A stretch of 64,000 bases of DNA from Ruegeria sp. R14_0 (GCF_017743975.1 NZ_JAGHRC010000011.1:62001-126000), one strand, 5' to 3'; counted from the first letter of the stretch, positions 9,246 to 18,441 are shown. The notes: generated by a model from the letters alone, not told the origin. A program made the numbers and translations.

Positions 9246-10029
9246 CGCGGAAATCTCCTCCACGGCCCTTGCCGCTGGCGAAACGGGTCGCGCCTTCGAC
9301 ACCTTTGGTGACTTCTGCCTTGCTGCCACGCCATTCCTGTCGAAGAGCGTCACGCACAGGCAGCCCGTGTTGCGCCCGCACAGAACGGCGATCCGCGCGC
9401 ATGCAGCTTTGGGGAAAACGAGCGATGTCGCGGGCCAGGGCTTCGGCCTTTGTTCGCGCGTCACCTTCCGGCACCACATATTCACACAGACCTATTCGCA
9501 GGGCCTCTTCCGCATCTACACGGTGGCCGGTGAGGATCAGGTCCATAGCGCGGCCTTCCCCAACCAGCCGCGGCAGGCGCACCGTGCCCCCGTCGATCAG
9601 CGGAATGCCCCAACGGCGGCAGTAGACCCCCATGAAGGCGGTCTCTTCCATCACCCGGATATCGCACCAAAGCGCCAGTTCCATTCCGCCCGCCACGGCA
9701 GGCCCTGACACAGCGGCGATCACCGGTTTGGACAGCTCCAACCGGCTGGGTCCCATGGCCGCCATCGGTGGTTCACCTTCGTCGGGAAAGTCGAAAGGAT
9801 CGAGCGCTTCGGCCCCGGCAAGCGAAGCAGCGTGTTTCAGATCCCACCCGGCACAGAAGGCTCCGCCTTCGCCCCAGAACACGGCGGCGCTGGCGGTATC
9901 GTCCGCGTCAAACGATTGGAAGGCCTCAAAGAGTGCCTTGGCGCTTTCCGGATCCATGGCATTACGAGCCTCAGGGCGGGAATGGATGACGGTCCAGACC
10001 GGACCATCCTTTTCGACGCGAACGCTCAT
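9238..10029 (-). CDS. Crotonase family protein, between the two ligases
   Basis: Crotonase-fold protein, 263 aa. Oxyanion-hole segments are GGAFCAGWDLKHA and VSGPAVAGGMELALWCD, followed by the RRWGIPLIDGGTVRLPR stretch typical of one crotonase subgroup. Its start overlaps the upstream ligase stop (ATGA), and its stop overlaps the downstream ligase start. It strongly resembles the crotonase at 54674-55480 in the core region of this window: the PEARNA, FCAGWDLK and CDIRVM blocks and the overall length are shared, so the two are paralogues. The reaction is unknown. Confidence 0.87.
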   Translation of the reverse strand: MSVRVEKDGPVWTVIHSRPEARNAMDPESAKALFEAFQSFDADDTASAAVFWGEGGAFCAGWDLKHAASLAGAEALDPFDFPDEGEPPMAAMGPSRLELSKPVIAAVSGPAVAGGMELALWCDIRVMEETAFMGVYCRRWGIPLIDGGTVRLPRLVGEGRAMDLILTGHRVDAEEALRIGLCEYVVPEGDARTKAEALARDIARFPQSCMRADRRSVRAQHGLPVRDALRQEWRGSKAEVTKGVEGATRFASGKGRGGDFRDV

Positions 10030-11639
10030 GCCAATGGCTCCCCATAACTACCTGCGAGATACTGCTCCCGGATGGCGAACTTCTGTACTTTGCCGGAGCC
10101 GGTTAGAGGGAATTCCGGAACTTGCACCCAAACCGAAGGGGTCTTCTGCGCCGATAGATGAGCACGGCAATGAGCGCGCAGGTCGGCCACGTCCGGTGTA
10201 GTACCGGACAAGATGAATGCAGCAATGATTTCTCCCCATTTCTCATCCGGCAGGCCGACCACGGCTACTTGCGCCACGTCCGGATGGGTCACAAGAACGG
10301 CTTCGATCTCGGCCGGGAAATGATTTTCACCGCCGCGGATAATCATGTCCTTGACCCGGCCAGTCACCCGCACAAAGCCCTGGGTGTCCATTGTTCCCAG
10401 ATCACCAGTGTGCAGCCAGCCGTCTTCATCAATCGCGGCGGCCGTTGCCTCCGGATTGTCGTTGTAGCCGATCATCACAGCGTAGGAACGCGCGCAGATT
10501 TCGCCTGCTTCGCCGACTGGGAGCACGCGGTTGTCCTCTGGAGAGCGGATCGAAACCTCTGTTTGAGGCAGCGGCTGGCCTGCCGTTTCCACGATCTGTT
10601 CAAGGGTGGCCTCGACCGGGTTCAGACAGATCATCGGGCTGTGTTCCGTCTGTCCGAATGCGCTGAGCAAGTGACACCCCAGGCGGTCCCGCACCCGGCG
10701 AACCAGATCAGGCGGTACAGGCGCGCCTCCTGTTGTGATGACCTCAAGCGAAGACATGTCTCGCGGGGTCTGTTCGAGGGATTCCAGCAGGTTGAAGAGC
10801 ATTGTCGGGACCGCAAAGCAGGTTGTGACCCCCTGTTCCTCAATCAGCCGGGCAAAGACATCCGCATTGAAACGCTTGATCAGAAGCATCTTGCAAGCTG
10901 CCTGGAGGCACCCCAGCGCCCCCGTTGCACAACCTGCTGTGTGAAACAGAGGCATGAAATTGGCCCAGACAGAGTGCGCGCCGACTTGTGCCCGTCCGCA
11001 GAAGAGCCGGGCGTTGTTCACCAGGTTCTTGTGGCTGAGTACGGCACCCTTGGGGAAACCGGTTGTCCCCGATGTGTACTGAATCTGCGCGGCATCATCT
11101 GGCAGCACTTCAAGTAGCACAGCAGGCCGTTCCCCAGTGGCGTAGAGAGCGCCCGCGTCCTCCAGGTTTACGATCTCGCGTAGGCGTTTGTTCCCGCCGG
11201 TTGCTTCCAGCGCGATTTCAACCATCGGGTTGCCGCGGAATTCATCGACCATAAACAGGCCGGCTGCACCGGATTGTTCCAGCACATACTTTAGCTCAGA
11301 AGCCTGAAAGGACGGATTGGCAGTAACCAGAACGAGTCCCGCCAGACCGCAGGCATACTCCATGAATACCCACTGGGGGATATTGGGCGCCCATACTACA
11401 ATCCGCTCACCCTGGGCGTAGCGGGAGGACAAGGCCAGTGCCAGTCGCTCAGCCTCTTCCAGAAGTTCGCCATAGGTCCACTGACGGTCGCAACTCCCAT
11501 TGTCAGAAACGTCAACCATCGCAACTGAAAGTGCGTGTCTGTCTGCGATTTCCCGCAGCAAGCCGCCAACAGTGATGTTGCGGATTTCTGCGTCGCCCTG
11601 AGCGGGGAAATGTGAGGTCGAAAGGTTTGGCAGATACAT
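10026..11639 (-). CDS. Acyl-CoA ligase (AMP-binding), first gene of operon
   Basis: ANL-superfamily acyl-CoA synthetase, 537 aa. It has the QYTSGTTGFPKGAV phosphate-binding motif, the AFGQTEHSP motif, the DEDGWLHTGDLGTMD hinge and the GSGKVQKF C-terminal lysine. It is colinear with the ligase at 7641-9245 through most of its length, so the two arose by duplication. It is the promoter-proximal gene of the operon and lies 92 bases from a divergent LysR gene, which is its likely regulator. Confidence 0.88.
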   Translation of the reverse strand: MYLPNLSTSHFPAQGDAEIRNITVGGLLREIADRHALSVAMVDVSDNGSCDRQWTYGELLEEAERLALALSSRYAQGERIVVWAPNIPQWVFMEYACGLAGLVLVTANPSFQASELKYVLEQSGAAGLFMVDEFRGNPMVEIALEATGGNKRLREIVNLEDAGALYATGERPAVLLEVLPDDAAQIQYTSGTTGFPKGAVLSHKNLVNNARLFCGRAQVGAHSVWANFMPLFHTAGCATGALGCLQAACKMLLIKRFNADVFARLIEEQGVTTCFAVPTMLFNLLESLEQTPRDMSSLEVITTGGAPVPPDLVRRVRDRLGCHLLSAFGQTEHSPMICLNPVEATLEQIVETAGQPLPQTEVSIRSPEDNRVLPVGEAGEICARSYAVMIGYNDNPEATAAAIDEDGWLHTGDLGTMDTQGFVRVTGRVKDMIIRGGENHFPAEIEAVLVTHPDVAQVAVVGLPDEKWGEIIAAFILSGTTPDVADLRAHCRAHLSAQKTPSVWVQVPEFPLTGSGKVQKFAIREQYLAGSYGEPLA

Positions 11640-11684
11640 TAAAGGCTCCCTGGTACAGCAAGATCATTGCACGGTCTGATCGCT

Positions 11685-11698
11685 TTGAATAATATCAA
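11685..11698. promoter_or_regulatory. Candidate LysR operator in divergent promoter
   Basis: A TTGA-N6-TCAA inverted repeat with an AT-rich centre lies in the 92-base gap between the divergent acyl-CoA operon and the LysR gene. Its size and symmetry fit a LysR-type binding site, and its position fits control of both promoters. It was found by eye only. Confidence 0.4.
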
Positions 11699-11731
11699 TG
11701 CGCCATCAGGTGATAACTTGGAGATATCAGC

Positions 11732-12628
11732 TTGAATCTCACTCTGCGCCAATTTCTGGTGTTCAAAACCATCGTCGAAAGCGGCGGCTTCCGGAAAGCG
11801 GCAGAGGTTCTGAATACGTCGCAACCCGCCTTGTCCAAGACCATTCAATCGCTGGAAGCCGAACTTGGTTTTTCGCTTTTGGATAGATCCACCCAGACGG
11901 TGGAAATGACCAAAGCCGGTCAAGCGTTTTACGAACGCCTTGGAGAGCTCTTTGACCTGGTCGATCAGATCGCAAGCAATGCCCGGGATGTAGCCGAAGG
12001 GCAGCGCGGAAGCCTTTCCATCACCTACACAGATTTTGCCATTCTCGGTCAGCTGCCGGAAACCATAGAGACCTTCCGGCGGCAACAGCCAAGGGTCAAG
12101 ATCGGTGTCCGGTTCTATCCAAGCCCTCGCCAGATTGAACTGGTTCTGAATGGGCAGGTCGATATCGCGTTCATCTGGCATTTCATGGGGCATGTGCCGC
12201 CGGTTCTCAACTGCCAGCCGATTTCGAGCGAAGGGCTCGCCGTCGTTCTGCCCGATCATCATCCTCTGGCCTCGCGCGACACGATTGATCTGGTGGAGTT
12301 GCGTGATGAGACTTTTCTGATCGGTGACACGCCTTGGCTTCCATTCACCAACCTTGTTAGGGATCTTTGCATCGAACGGGGATTTGTCCCAAAGACCGGG
12401 CAGGTCGCATATCTCCGGGATGAGTTCTTTACGTTTGTGCTGCTGGGCATGGGTGTCCTGATTTATCCAGAGAACGTTGTGCGTGCGCGCCGGGCCGGGC
12501 TCAGCGCTGTGCGCATCCGGGATGTGGGAAAAGTTGTCGATATTTCGGCGGTTTGGCTCAAGGAAGCATGCAACCCGGCACTTCATAGATTCCTGGACCT
12601 GTTGCCCAACGAGATTGCAGCATCCTGA
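11732..12628 (+). CDS. LysR-family transcriptional regulator
   Basis: 298 aa. The N-terminal winged HTH is clear (LRQFLVFKTIVESGGFRKAA, then ALSKTIQSLEAELG), followed by a periplasmic-binding-like effector domain. The best start is TTG at 11732, which gives the standard LysR N-terminus; there is no ATG in a suitable place. It is divergent from the ligase/crotonase/aldehyde dehydrogenase operon and probably controls it in response to a pathway intermediate. Its last 46 bases overlap the 3' end of the opposing GlxA-type gene. Confidence 0.88.
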   Translation: MNLTLRQFLVFKTIVESGGFRKAAEVLNTSQPALSKTIQSLEAELGFSLLDRSTQTVEMTKAGQAFYERLGELFDLVDQIASNARDVAEGQRGSLSITYTDFAILGQLPETIETFRRQQPRVKIGVRFYPSPRQIELVLNGQVDIAFIWHFMGHVPPVLNCQPISSEGLAVVLPDHHPLASRDTIDLVELRDETFLIGDTPWLPFTNLVRDLCIERGFVPKTGQVAYLRDEFFTFVLLGMGVLIYPENVVRARRAGLSAVRIRDVGKVVDISAVWLKEACNPALHRFLDLLPNEIAAS

Positions 12629-13614
12629 TATGGGGAGACGCCGAAGTGCCTGCGATAAAGTCTGGAAAAATGGGATTGGCTGCTAAAGCCGCTGGCAATG
12701 GAAATTTCGATGATTGGCAACGATGTTTGATGAAGCAAACGCCGCGCATGTTCCAGCCTTAGTTTTCTGTAGAATGCTTTTGGGCTTGTAGATAAAAACG
12801 CCTTGAAGAGACGTTCAAGCTGCCGCACGGAAATACCAACCGAGGCAGCTACTTCTTGAACTGGAATAGGTTCCTCCAAGTTCGACCGCATAAATCCGAT
12901 TGCGCTTGCGAGCTTGGCATTTCGCTCTCCGGTATGCAGGAATTCAGCAACCGACTGCTCTTCTTGCCCAGTTCTATAAGAGCCGCAAACAAGCCTGTCT
13001 GCCACCCAGCTGGCTATACAGCTACCACTGTTTTCAGTGATCAGCTGCAACATCATATCCAAAGTCGCAGCCCCTCCAGCACAGGTCAGGCTTTTTTCGC
13101 CAATACAGAAGATGTTCTGCTCTAACTCCAAATCTGGGCAATGTTCGGCAATTACCCCCCTGTACCTCCAGTGAGCAGTTACCGGTTCGTTTGAAACTAT
13201 CCCGGCTTTGGCCAAGGTGAAGACAGCGCTTCCCACCGCGCCTATGCGCGAACCTTTCCGGGAAACACTTCGCAACCAGGCCAGAACTGGCAAAGTAGAT
13301 GCGTCGACGTATTCATTGCCTCCCAGCACGATCACCGTGTCTCTTCTGCTGACCGGCATCATCGGACCATCCACATTCATGGACAAACCGTTAGACGCCA
13401 ACACAGCGTTTCCGTCTTCACTGAACAGAGACCACGAATATCTGGGCGTCTGGTCAAACTGGTTAGCTTCATTCAACACGTCCAGCGCAGCACAAAGATC
13501 CAAAGAAGAAAACGACCTCAACAGTAGAAATGCAAAGCGCGTGGAGACGGCCGAAGCCGCCTCTGGTTCGCAACTCCCGATGCGTGGTGTTGAAACGCCG
13601 GGCATGAAGGTCAC
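12583..13614 (-). CDS. GlxA/GbdR-type AraC-family regulator
   Basis: 343 aa. The N-terminal half is a DJ-1/PfpI-like amidotransferase domain without its cysteine nucleophile (the position reads GAVGSAVFTLA). The C-terminal half is an AraC HTH pair (VQEVAASVGISVRQLERLF and IIEISIASGFSSQSHFSRLYRRHFG). This class includes GbdR and CdhR, which sense glycine betaine, dimethylglycine or carnitine derivatives. The start codon (GTG at 13614, or ATG at 13605) touches the stop of the GcvT-like gene, so the two are co-transcribed. A role in sensing a methylated amine or related compound is inferred. Confidence 0.87.
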   Translation of the reverse strand: MTFMPGVSTPRIGSCEPEAASAVSTRFAFLLLRSFSSLDLCAALDVLNEANQFDQTPRYSWSLFSEDGNAVLASNGLSMNVDGPMMPVSRRDTVIVLGGNEYVDASTLPVLAWLRSVSRKGSRIGAVGSAVFTLAKAGIVSNEPVTAHWRYRGVIAEHCPDLELEQNIFCIGEKSLTCAGGAATLDMMLQLITENSGSCIASWVADRLVCGSYRTGQEEQSVAEFLHTGERNAKLASAIGFMRSNLEEPIPVQEVAASVGISVRQLERLFKAFLSTSPKAFYRKLRLEHARRLLHQTSLPIIEISIASGFSSQSHFSRLYRRHFGVSPYQDAAISLGNRSRNL

Positions 13615-14822
13615 TATGCTGCATTCGGTTTGGTTGGAATATCCACCAACTTGCCGCGCGGGATCAGGCGCTCGGCGTCATACATAGGCAGGGTGCAGAG
13701 CTCACCGCTCTGGGTGGACCCATCGGCGCAGAGTACATCGACCCGCGCACCCGGACCTTGCGCAGGGTCGTCCATGCGCACGATGCAGACACCGCAGCCC
13801 TGATAGGGCGAATAGCCCGAGGAACAAACACGGCCGACGGGCCTGCCATCAATTGTCATGACGCGTCCAAGCTGCGCCACACCACCAGTCACACGCATCC
13901 CCCAGGTACGGCAGGATTTGTCGGAGGCTTCCAGAGCCTCGCGGCCGATAAAGTCGCGGTCATCGAACTCAACGAATGCGCCAAGGCCAGCGTCGAAAGG
14001 TGTGGTCTCCGCTCCGAAATCGGATCCGGCATTCAGCAGGCCGGCCTCGATCCTCCGGGCGCGAAAAACAGGTGTGCCGGTCAGCAGGATATCGAATGCC
14101 GCGCCAACCTCCATGATCTTGTCGCCGATGGCAGGGACATCCGTATCAGGCAACAGATAGACCTCCCAACCCAGCTCGTTGGTGAAACCTGATCGGCTGA
14201 TCCAGCAGGTCTGGCCTGCAATTGAAACCTCAGCACAATCAAAGTAGCGGAATGGGTCCGGCATCGGTCCGTCAAGCACAGCTGCCAGCAGTTCCAGCGA
14301 GCGTGGACCCTGGATTTGGCTGACCCAAACATTCGGGTCGTGGATTTTCACATCCAGGCCCTGGGCATGCGCCTTGTACCAGCTGAACAGGTCGCCATCC
14401 GCCTGCGCCATCCAGAACCTATCTTCCGCAAGCCGCAACAGCACTCCATCGGTGATCATGCCGCCATCGTGATAGCAGGCAAACTGATAGGAGCAGCGTC
14501 CTGGTTTCACTTTGCTGACGCTGCGGGTGAAGATCTTGTTCAGCAGGGTTTCGGCGTCAGGGCCGCTGATCTCGATCGGCAGTTCACCGGTGTGCCGGAA
14601 AATGACGTTGGTGCGCACGGCCCAGTACATCTCGTCATCCGAGGCCGTGCTCAATGCTTCCGGCGTCAGGCGAGAGTTGTAAAGCGTGTATTCCGGGTCG
14701 TAGGGCAGCTCCATGTAGCTGAGCGGATGGGCGGGCATGGTCCGCGCCAGTTCGCGTGGACGCGCGCCCTTGTTGGGCAGAGCTTTTGCCACGAAACGGA
14801 ATTGGGAAAGATCGGCATTCAT
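13614..14822 (-). CDS. GcvT/DmdA-like demethylase family protein
   Basis: 402 aa protein of the glycine-cleavage T family, closer in layout to DMSP demethylase (DmdA) and aryl-ether demethylases than to true GcvT. The recognisable order is EISGPDAETLLNKIFTR, DGGMITDGVLLRL (one Asp at the catalytic position), ISRSGFTNELGWEVYL, then RRIEAGLLNAGSDF. It probably transfers a methyl group from a methylated substrate to tetrahydrofolate. The ATG at 14822 follows a GGTGA ribosome site; an upstream GTG at 14831 is possible. It is upstream of the GlxA-type regulator and divergent from a LysR gene. The dmdBCD partners are not clearly identifiable here. Confidence 0.8.
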   Translation of the reverse strand: MNADLSQFRFVAKALPNKGARPRELARTMPAHPLSYMELPYDPEYTLYNSRLTPEALSTASDDEMYWAVRTNVIFRHTGELPIEISGPDAETLLNKIFTRSVSKVKPGRCSYQFACYHDGGMITDGVLLRLAEDRFWMAQADGDLFSWYKAHAQGLDVKIHDPNVWVSQIQGPRSLELLAAVLDGPMPDPFRYFDCAEVSIAGQTCWISRSGFTNELGWEVYLLPDTDVPAIGDKIMEVGAAFDILLTGTPVFRARRIEAGLLNAGSDFGAETTPFDAGLGAFVEFDDRDFIGREALEASDKSCRTWGMRVTGGVAQLGRVMTIDGRPVGRVCSSGYSPYQGCGVCIVRMDDPAQGPGARVDVLCADGSTQSGELCTLPMYDAERLIPRGKLVDIPTKPNAA

Positions 14823-14972
14823 GATGTTCACCGTTTGGAATTGTTTGACACCTGCGGGTGCCTGCCTGGTGGCGTACGGTCTCCACGCATTACATTAGGC
14901 CTATCCCGGCCAATATGGTTGGCGCAAACCCAATGAATTGCACAGTCCGTTCGAAAATATTAGACAGATGAG

Positions 14973-15899
14973 ATGCGCTTTCGTTCCTATGACGCCTTGA
15001 AGACCTTTGATGTTGTCGCCCGCAGGCTCTCGATGACGGCGGCGGCCGAAGAGGTGCATCAGTCCAAAGGATCGGTCAGCTATCAGATCAACAAGCTCGA
15101 GAGAGATCTTGGGTTTCAGCTGTTTGAAAGAGGCAACGCCAAACTGACCCTGACTGAGGCCGGGCGCAGGTTGTGGCATGTATCCCAGTCCGCTCTGAGC
15201 CAGATTGACCGGGAAATCTCGGATCTGCGCGGCGTCTCGTCGGCTACGGTGAACATTGGCGCGCTGACCTACTTTTCTTCCCGCTGGCTCTCCCCACGGC
15301 TCACGCGCTTTTTTGAGGCCAATCCGGGCGTCAGTTTGAGGATTGAACCGATCAACTCCGTCGAGATGCTGGAGACCGCCAGAGTGGATCTGGCAATCCT
15401 CTGGGGGCTCGGCGGCTGGGCGAACTACAAAAGCGAACTTCTTATACCCTGTCCTGCAGTCCCCACTGCCAACCGGGCTGTCGCCGGCCAAATTGAGGCG
15501 ATGGGACTTGCAGATGCAGTACGCAAGCTTCCATTGCTTGGCGATAGCTCTGGCGATGCGGGCTGGCGGGAGTGGCATGATACGGCTGGGCTTCCCTATG
15601 AACCCAGCCGGTCAAGCCTGACAATCCCGGACTCCAACAGCCGGGTTCAAGCAGTTGTTGACGGTCAGGGGGTGGCTTTGTGGGATGATCTGGTCATCCC
15701 GGAAATAGAAGCCGGAACTCTGGTCAGAGTGTCGGATGTTTGGGTGGAAACGTCAGGCTACTATGTCGTCTTCCAGAAAGCCTCTCTCTCAGCAGGAGCA
15801 ATAGCATTCTTGGATTGGCTTTGGGGCGAAGCTGAGAGCAACCATTCAGGCGGCCGCCCTGAACTGTCGCCTTCAACAACCCCTGGTGAAAAGCGCTGA
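14973..15899 (+). CDS. LysR-family transcriptional regulator
   Basis: 308 aa. HTH of the GcvA-like subgroup (LKTFDVVARRLSMTAAAEEVHQSKGSVSYQ is the helix region), then a substrate-binding-like domain with the NSRVQAVVDGQGVALWDD motif common in GcvA-type regulators. It is divergent from the GcvT/DmdA-like gene with a 150-base gap and likely controls it. It is the last gene before the Tn7-like module and may mark the left host flank. Confidence 0.87.
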   Translation: MRFRSYDALKTFDVVARRLSMTAAAEEVHQSKGSVSYQINKLERDLGFQLFERGNAKLTLTEAGRRLWHVSQSALSQIDREISDLRGVSSATVNIGALTYFSSRWLSPRLTRFFEANPGVSLRIEPINSVEMLETARVDLAILWGLGGWANYKSELLIPCPAVPTANRAVAGQIEAMGLADAVRKLPLLGDSSGDAGWREWHDTAGLPYEPSRSSLTIPDSNSRVQAVVDGQGVALWDDLVIPEIEAGTLVRVSDVWVETSGYYVVFQKASLSAGAIAFLDWLWGEAESNHSGGRPELSPSTTPGEKR

Positions 15900-16121
15900 A
15901 TTCAATGGCTGCTTCGGGCTGGCCTCGCCATGGCAGTGTCCGCTCTGCACGCTTCGCACACGTTCATTCCTTGCGCGGCATTCAGCGGTTTGGGCTCCTT
16001 CGAGTCCTTCGCCGCGTCCCGCCTAAATGTCAGGTTTTGAGTGCTCGGAGGGAAGATCTCAGACAAAAGCCATTGGACATTGCGGAACGGGTGTTACGTG
16101 AACCACCTTCTAGTTACATCG

Positions 16122-16472
16122 TCACCCATCTGGGTCCTCATCGCTCCATTGTCCAATTTCGTAAACACCCTGCTTTTTCATGCGACGTATGAACGCTAGA
16201 TAGTTAACTACGCGGTCGATCTCATCCAATTCTCCAGTGGCATAGGCGACCGCAATCATCTTGAATTGGGCCTCAAGATCTTCCGCAATTTTTTCGTCTC
16301 GTCGGGCGAGACCCTTTCCAGTCCCCAAAGAAACAGTAGTTGTTTCGTCTTCGCTCCACAACTCATCGAGATAGGCCCTTAGATTAAGCTCGGGACTATT
16401 CGCGCCCAGCTTGCCTACGGCCTCCCATATTGGTTGAAGCCGTTCAGTAAGATTTCTTCGACTGCTAGTCAT
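16122..16472 (-). CDS. Small protein downstream of tniQ, unknown function
   Basis: 116 aa, no recognised family. It is mostly helical by composition, acidic in the middle (DELWSEDE) and at the C-terminus (WSDEDPDG), with a basic RRMKKQG stretch near the end. It lies 88 bases after tniQ on the same strand, so it is likely the fifth gene of the transposition operon. It could be an accessory transposition protein or simply the first cargo gene. No membrane segment or signal peptide is visible. Confidence 0.55.
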   Translation of the reverse strand: MTSSRRNLTERLQPIWEAVGKLGANSPELNLRAYLDELWSEDETTTVSLGTGKGLARRDEKIAEDLEAQFKMIAVAYATGELDEIDRVVNYLAFIRRMKKQGVYEIGQWSDEDPDG

Positions 16473-16560
16473 GTTTCTCTACCTCGCAGTACAGCAGTTC
16501 AACGTAGTTGCCCCAATCGATAGACCGCCACTTTTACCGATGAGCATGTGTGGCGGAGCA

Positions 16561-18441
16561 TCAACCTTTCTCCGCCGCCTGCTTATCTTGGTTCCAACTG
16601 TCGTGGAGACAGTTTGTTTGGATCGAAGTTTTGCCCCCCATCGTCATTTCCCGAACCACGTCCCGTGTCTCGTTCGGGTACGCACGAACAAACCCAGCCT
16701 CGCAGGGGATTGTCTCAACTTCTCTGCGATCCAGTGCCGGACCCAAATGGATCGCGGCGATCTCAAACTGCTCTGCCATTTGGCCCAGCGTTACATAGTG
16801 TTTTTCAAAAGCCTGAATACTCTCTTCAGTGATGTAGTAACGATAGTGCTGTGTGTCTGGGTTTCGCAGTTTTATCTGATTTAGGTATCCATCATCTCGC
16901 AATAGTCGGATTGACCCGATGCTAATTCTCAAGCGCGCCGCCGCATCCAGAAGCGACAGGTCGCCGGAAAACACGCGCTCCGATTTCTCCAGGATCTCAG
17001 CGCAGTCTATAAGAATTCCAGCCAACCCCTCTACGTCGGGATCTCTCCAAACGCCGGTCAGTCGGCCTGCTGCCCAATCGGCGACAACGCGAGCCAGGGC
17101 CACCCTGCTCTGTCGACTGTACTCCGAGAGGGGCAACCTATGACGGGCCCGAGAGGCAATGCGCAGGCCTTCAAGCCTAGTCAGCAAGGTCTGTACCGAG
17201 GACGATGGAACATAGCGCAGAGACGTTCCAAAGCGATAGGCTTCCAGAACATTATGCCGGATCAGTGCCTTAACATGGACCGGATGGATATTCAGCTGGA
17301 CCGCGGTGGATTTGGTATTCTGCAACCCAGACCAGAAGTCGAGCACGGCAGCCAGATCCTCATGGCTGACATCTTTCATGTATGACAGGTCGCTCGCATT
17401 TATACCGCGAAGATGGGCGAGAATACCTCGCACCCGAACCTCGCCAACCCCATGTAGCTCCCGTGCGCGTTCAAGCGTGATGAGTTTGGGCGCTGAGATT
17501 TCCGTACCCAGAACTTTTGCGCCGGTCTGCAGCGGATAGTTTTCACGCACAAAATCCTGCACACAAGCCCTGAGGACTGCTGTCGCCGGGTCCTCTTCAG
17601 TTTCCTTAAGCCAGGTGTAGAATTCGCCCATATCTGTCGTGAAATAGGACCGCTTGGCGGAAGACCGGCGCCTGGCACGCTCCAACTCAGATTTCAGGGC
17701 TTCCGGCCCACTCTTCAAAACCTCGAAACCAGCCGACATGCAAGTACGCTCTTTTTCGAAGTCCAAATCCGAGCGGCCGACGCCGCAGTCCATGACAATC
17801 GCCATACCTAATGTCAGAGCGGCCTGATGAAGATGCGTTAGCTCCAGCGAGTCCAACCAGTCATCAGCGACCCCAAACTCAATTCGGCGGCTCAGGTAGG
17901 TTTCAAACGAGGATCGCCCAAGCTTTGTTGCGTCTTGAGCGGCTTCAAAGATCAGATCCTGGTGACGCGTCACTTGCTCAACCACGTCGTAGGTGAGATG
18001 CGCATGCGATGCGTTGGGGAGCTGGAGCAACGGTACGCCATGTTTGGCACAGGTCCCGATCGACAGCACCAACCACTCAAGAAGTTGAAACGCGCTCTCA
18101 GGACCCGACCCATCAATGACATCCACAATACACTTCGGACAGATTCGGGTGGTAGCCCGGCGGAACGAACGTGTGGTGGCAAAGGAATGCCCGACGCGGT
18201 ACCGACAGGGGCCAACCAATCTGGCCGCCGCCAACTCCAACGCTTCAAGTGGCACCCCAGCCAGTTGTGACAGCCGCTCCAGCTGATCCGGATGAGCCGA
18301 GCAGATATGGGGCCATCTCAGACCCAGATCTGAACAGAACTCCCTCGTAACACTAAGATTGCGACGTGACAGCCGGGCGACATAGGAAGCAGGCGTCTCC
18401 ATGTGATGATGAGGCAGAGTCAGAGCGAGTTGTCGTGTCAC
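16561..18441 (-). CDS. tniQ: TniQ/TnsD-type target-selection protein
   Basis: 626 aa. The N-terminal TniQ domain has a zinc-binding pattern: C101-x2-C104 (CPKC) and C131-x2-H134 (CAKH). The long C-terminal half has two helix-turn-helix-like stretches (about LNIHPVHVKALIRHNVL and ARLRISIGSIRLLRDDGYL) that could bind a specific target sequence. In Tn7-like elements TniQ/TnsD proteins choose the attachment site. The GTG start at 18441 overlaps the tniB stop (GTGA); a longer open frame upstream lies within tniB. The size exceeds Tn7 TnsD (508 aa) and far exceeds the short TniQ of Cascade-linked transposons, which favours sequence-specific DNA recognition. Confidence 0.85.
   Translation of the reverse strand: MTRQLALTLPHHHMETPASYVARLSRRNLSVTREFCSDLGLRWPHICSAHPDQLERLSQLAGVPLEALELAAARLVGPCRYRVGHSFATTRSFRRATTRICPKCIVDVIDGSGPESAFQLLEWLVLSIGTCAKHGVPLLQLPNASHAHLTYDVVEQVTRHQDLIFEAAQDATKLGRSSFETYLSRRIEFGVADDWLDSLELTHLHQAALTLGMAIVMDCGVGRSDLDFEKERTCMSAGFEVLKSGPEALKSELERARRRSSAKRSYFTTDMGEFYTWLKETEEDPATAVLRACVQDFVRENYPLQTGAKVLGTEISAPKLITLERARELHGVGEVRVRGILAHLRGINASDLSYMKDVSHEDLAAVLDFWSGLQNTKSTAVQLNIHPVHVKALIRHNVLEAYRFGTSLRYVPSSSVQTLLTRLEGLRIASRARHRLPLSEYSRQSRVALARVVADWAAGRLTGVWRDPDVEGLAGILIDCAEILEKSERVFSGDLSLLDAAARLRISIGSIRLLRDDGYLNQIKLRNPDTQHYRYYITEESIQAFEKHYVTLGQMAEQFEIAAIHLGPALDRREVETIPCEAGFVRAYPNETRDVVREMTMGGKTSIQTNCLHDSWNQDKQAAEKG

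Noticed and set aside
5335-11639. Assignment as a ferulate (fcs-ech-vdh) pathway
   Set aside because: Ligase, crotonase and aldehyde dehydrogenase are present, but the crotonases lack the feruloyl-CoA hydratase-lyase pattern and there are two of each of two enzymes.
13614-14822. Assignment as a true DMSP demethylase (dmdA)
   Set aside because: It shares the fold and motif order, but many GcvT relatives do, and the dmdB/C/D partners are not identifiable nearby.
15900-16121. Left transposon end
   Set aside because: I looked for TGT/ACA ends and repeats shared with 22254-22945 but found none convincing by eye, so no end is annotated.
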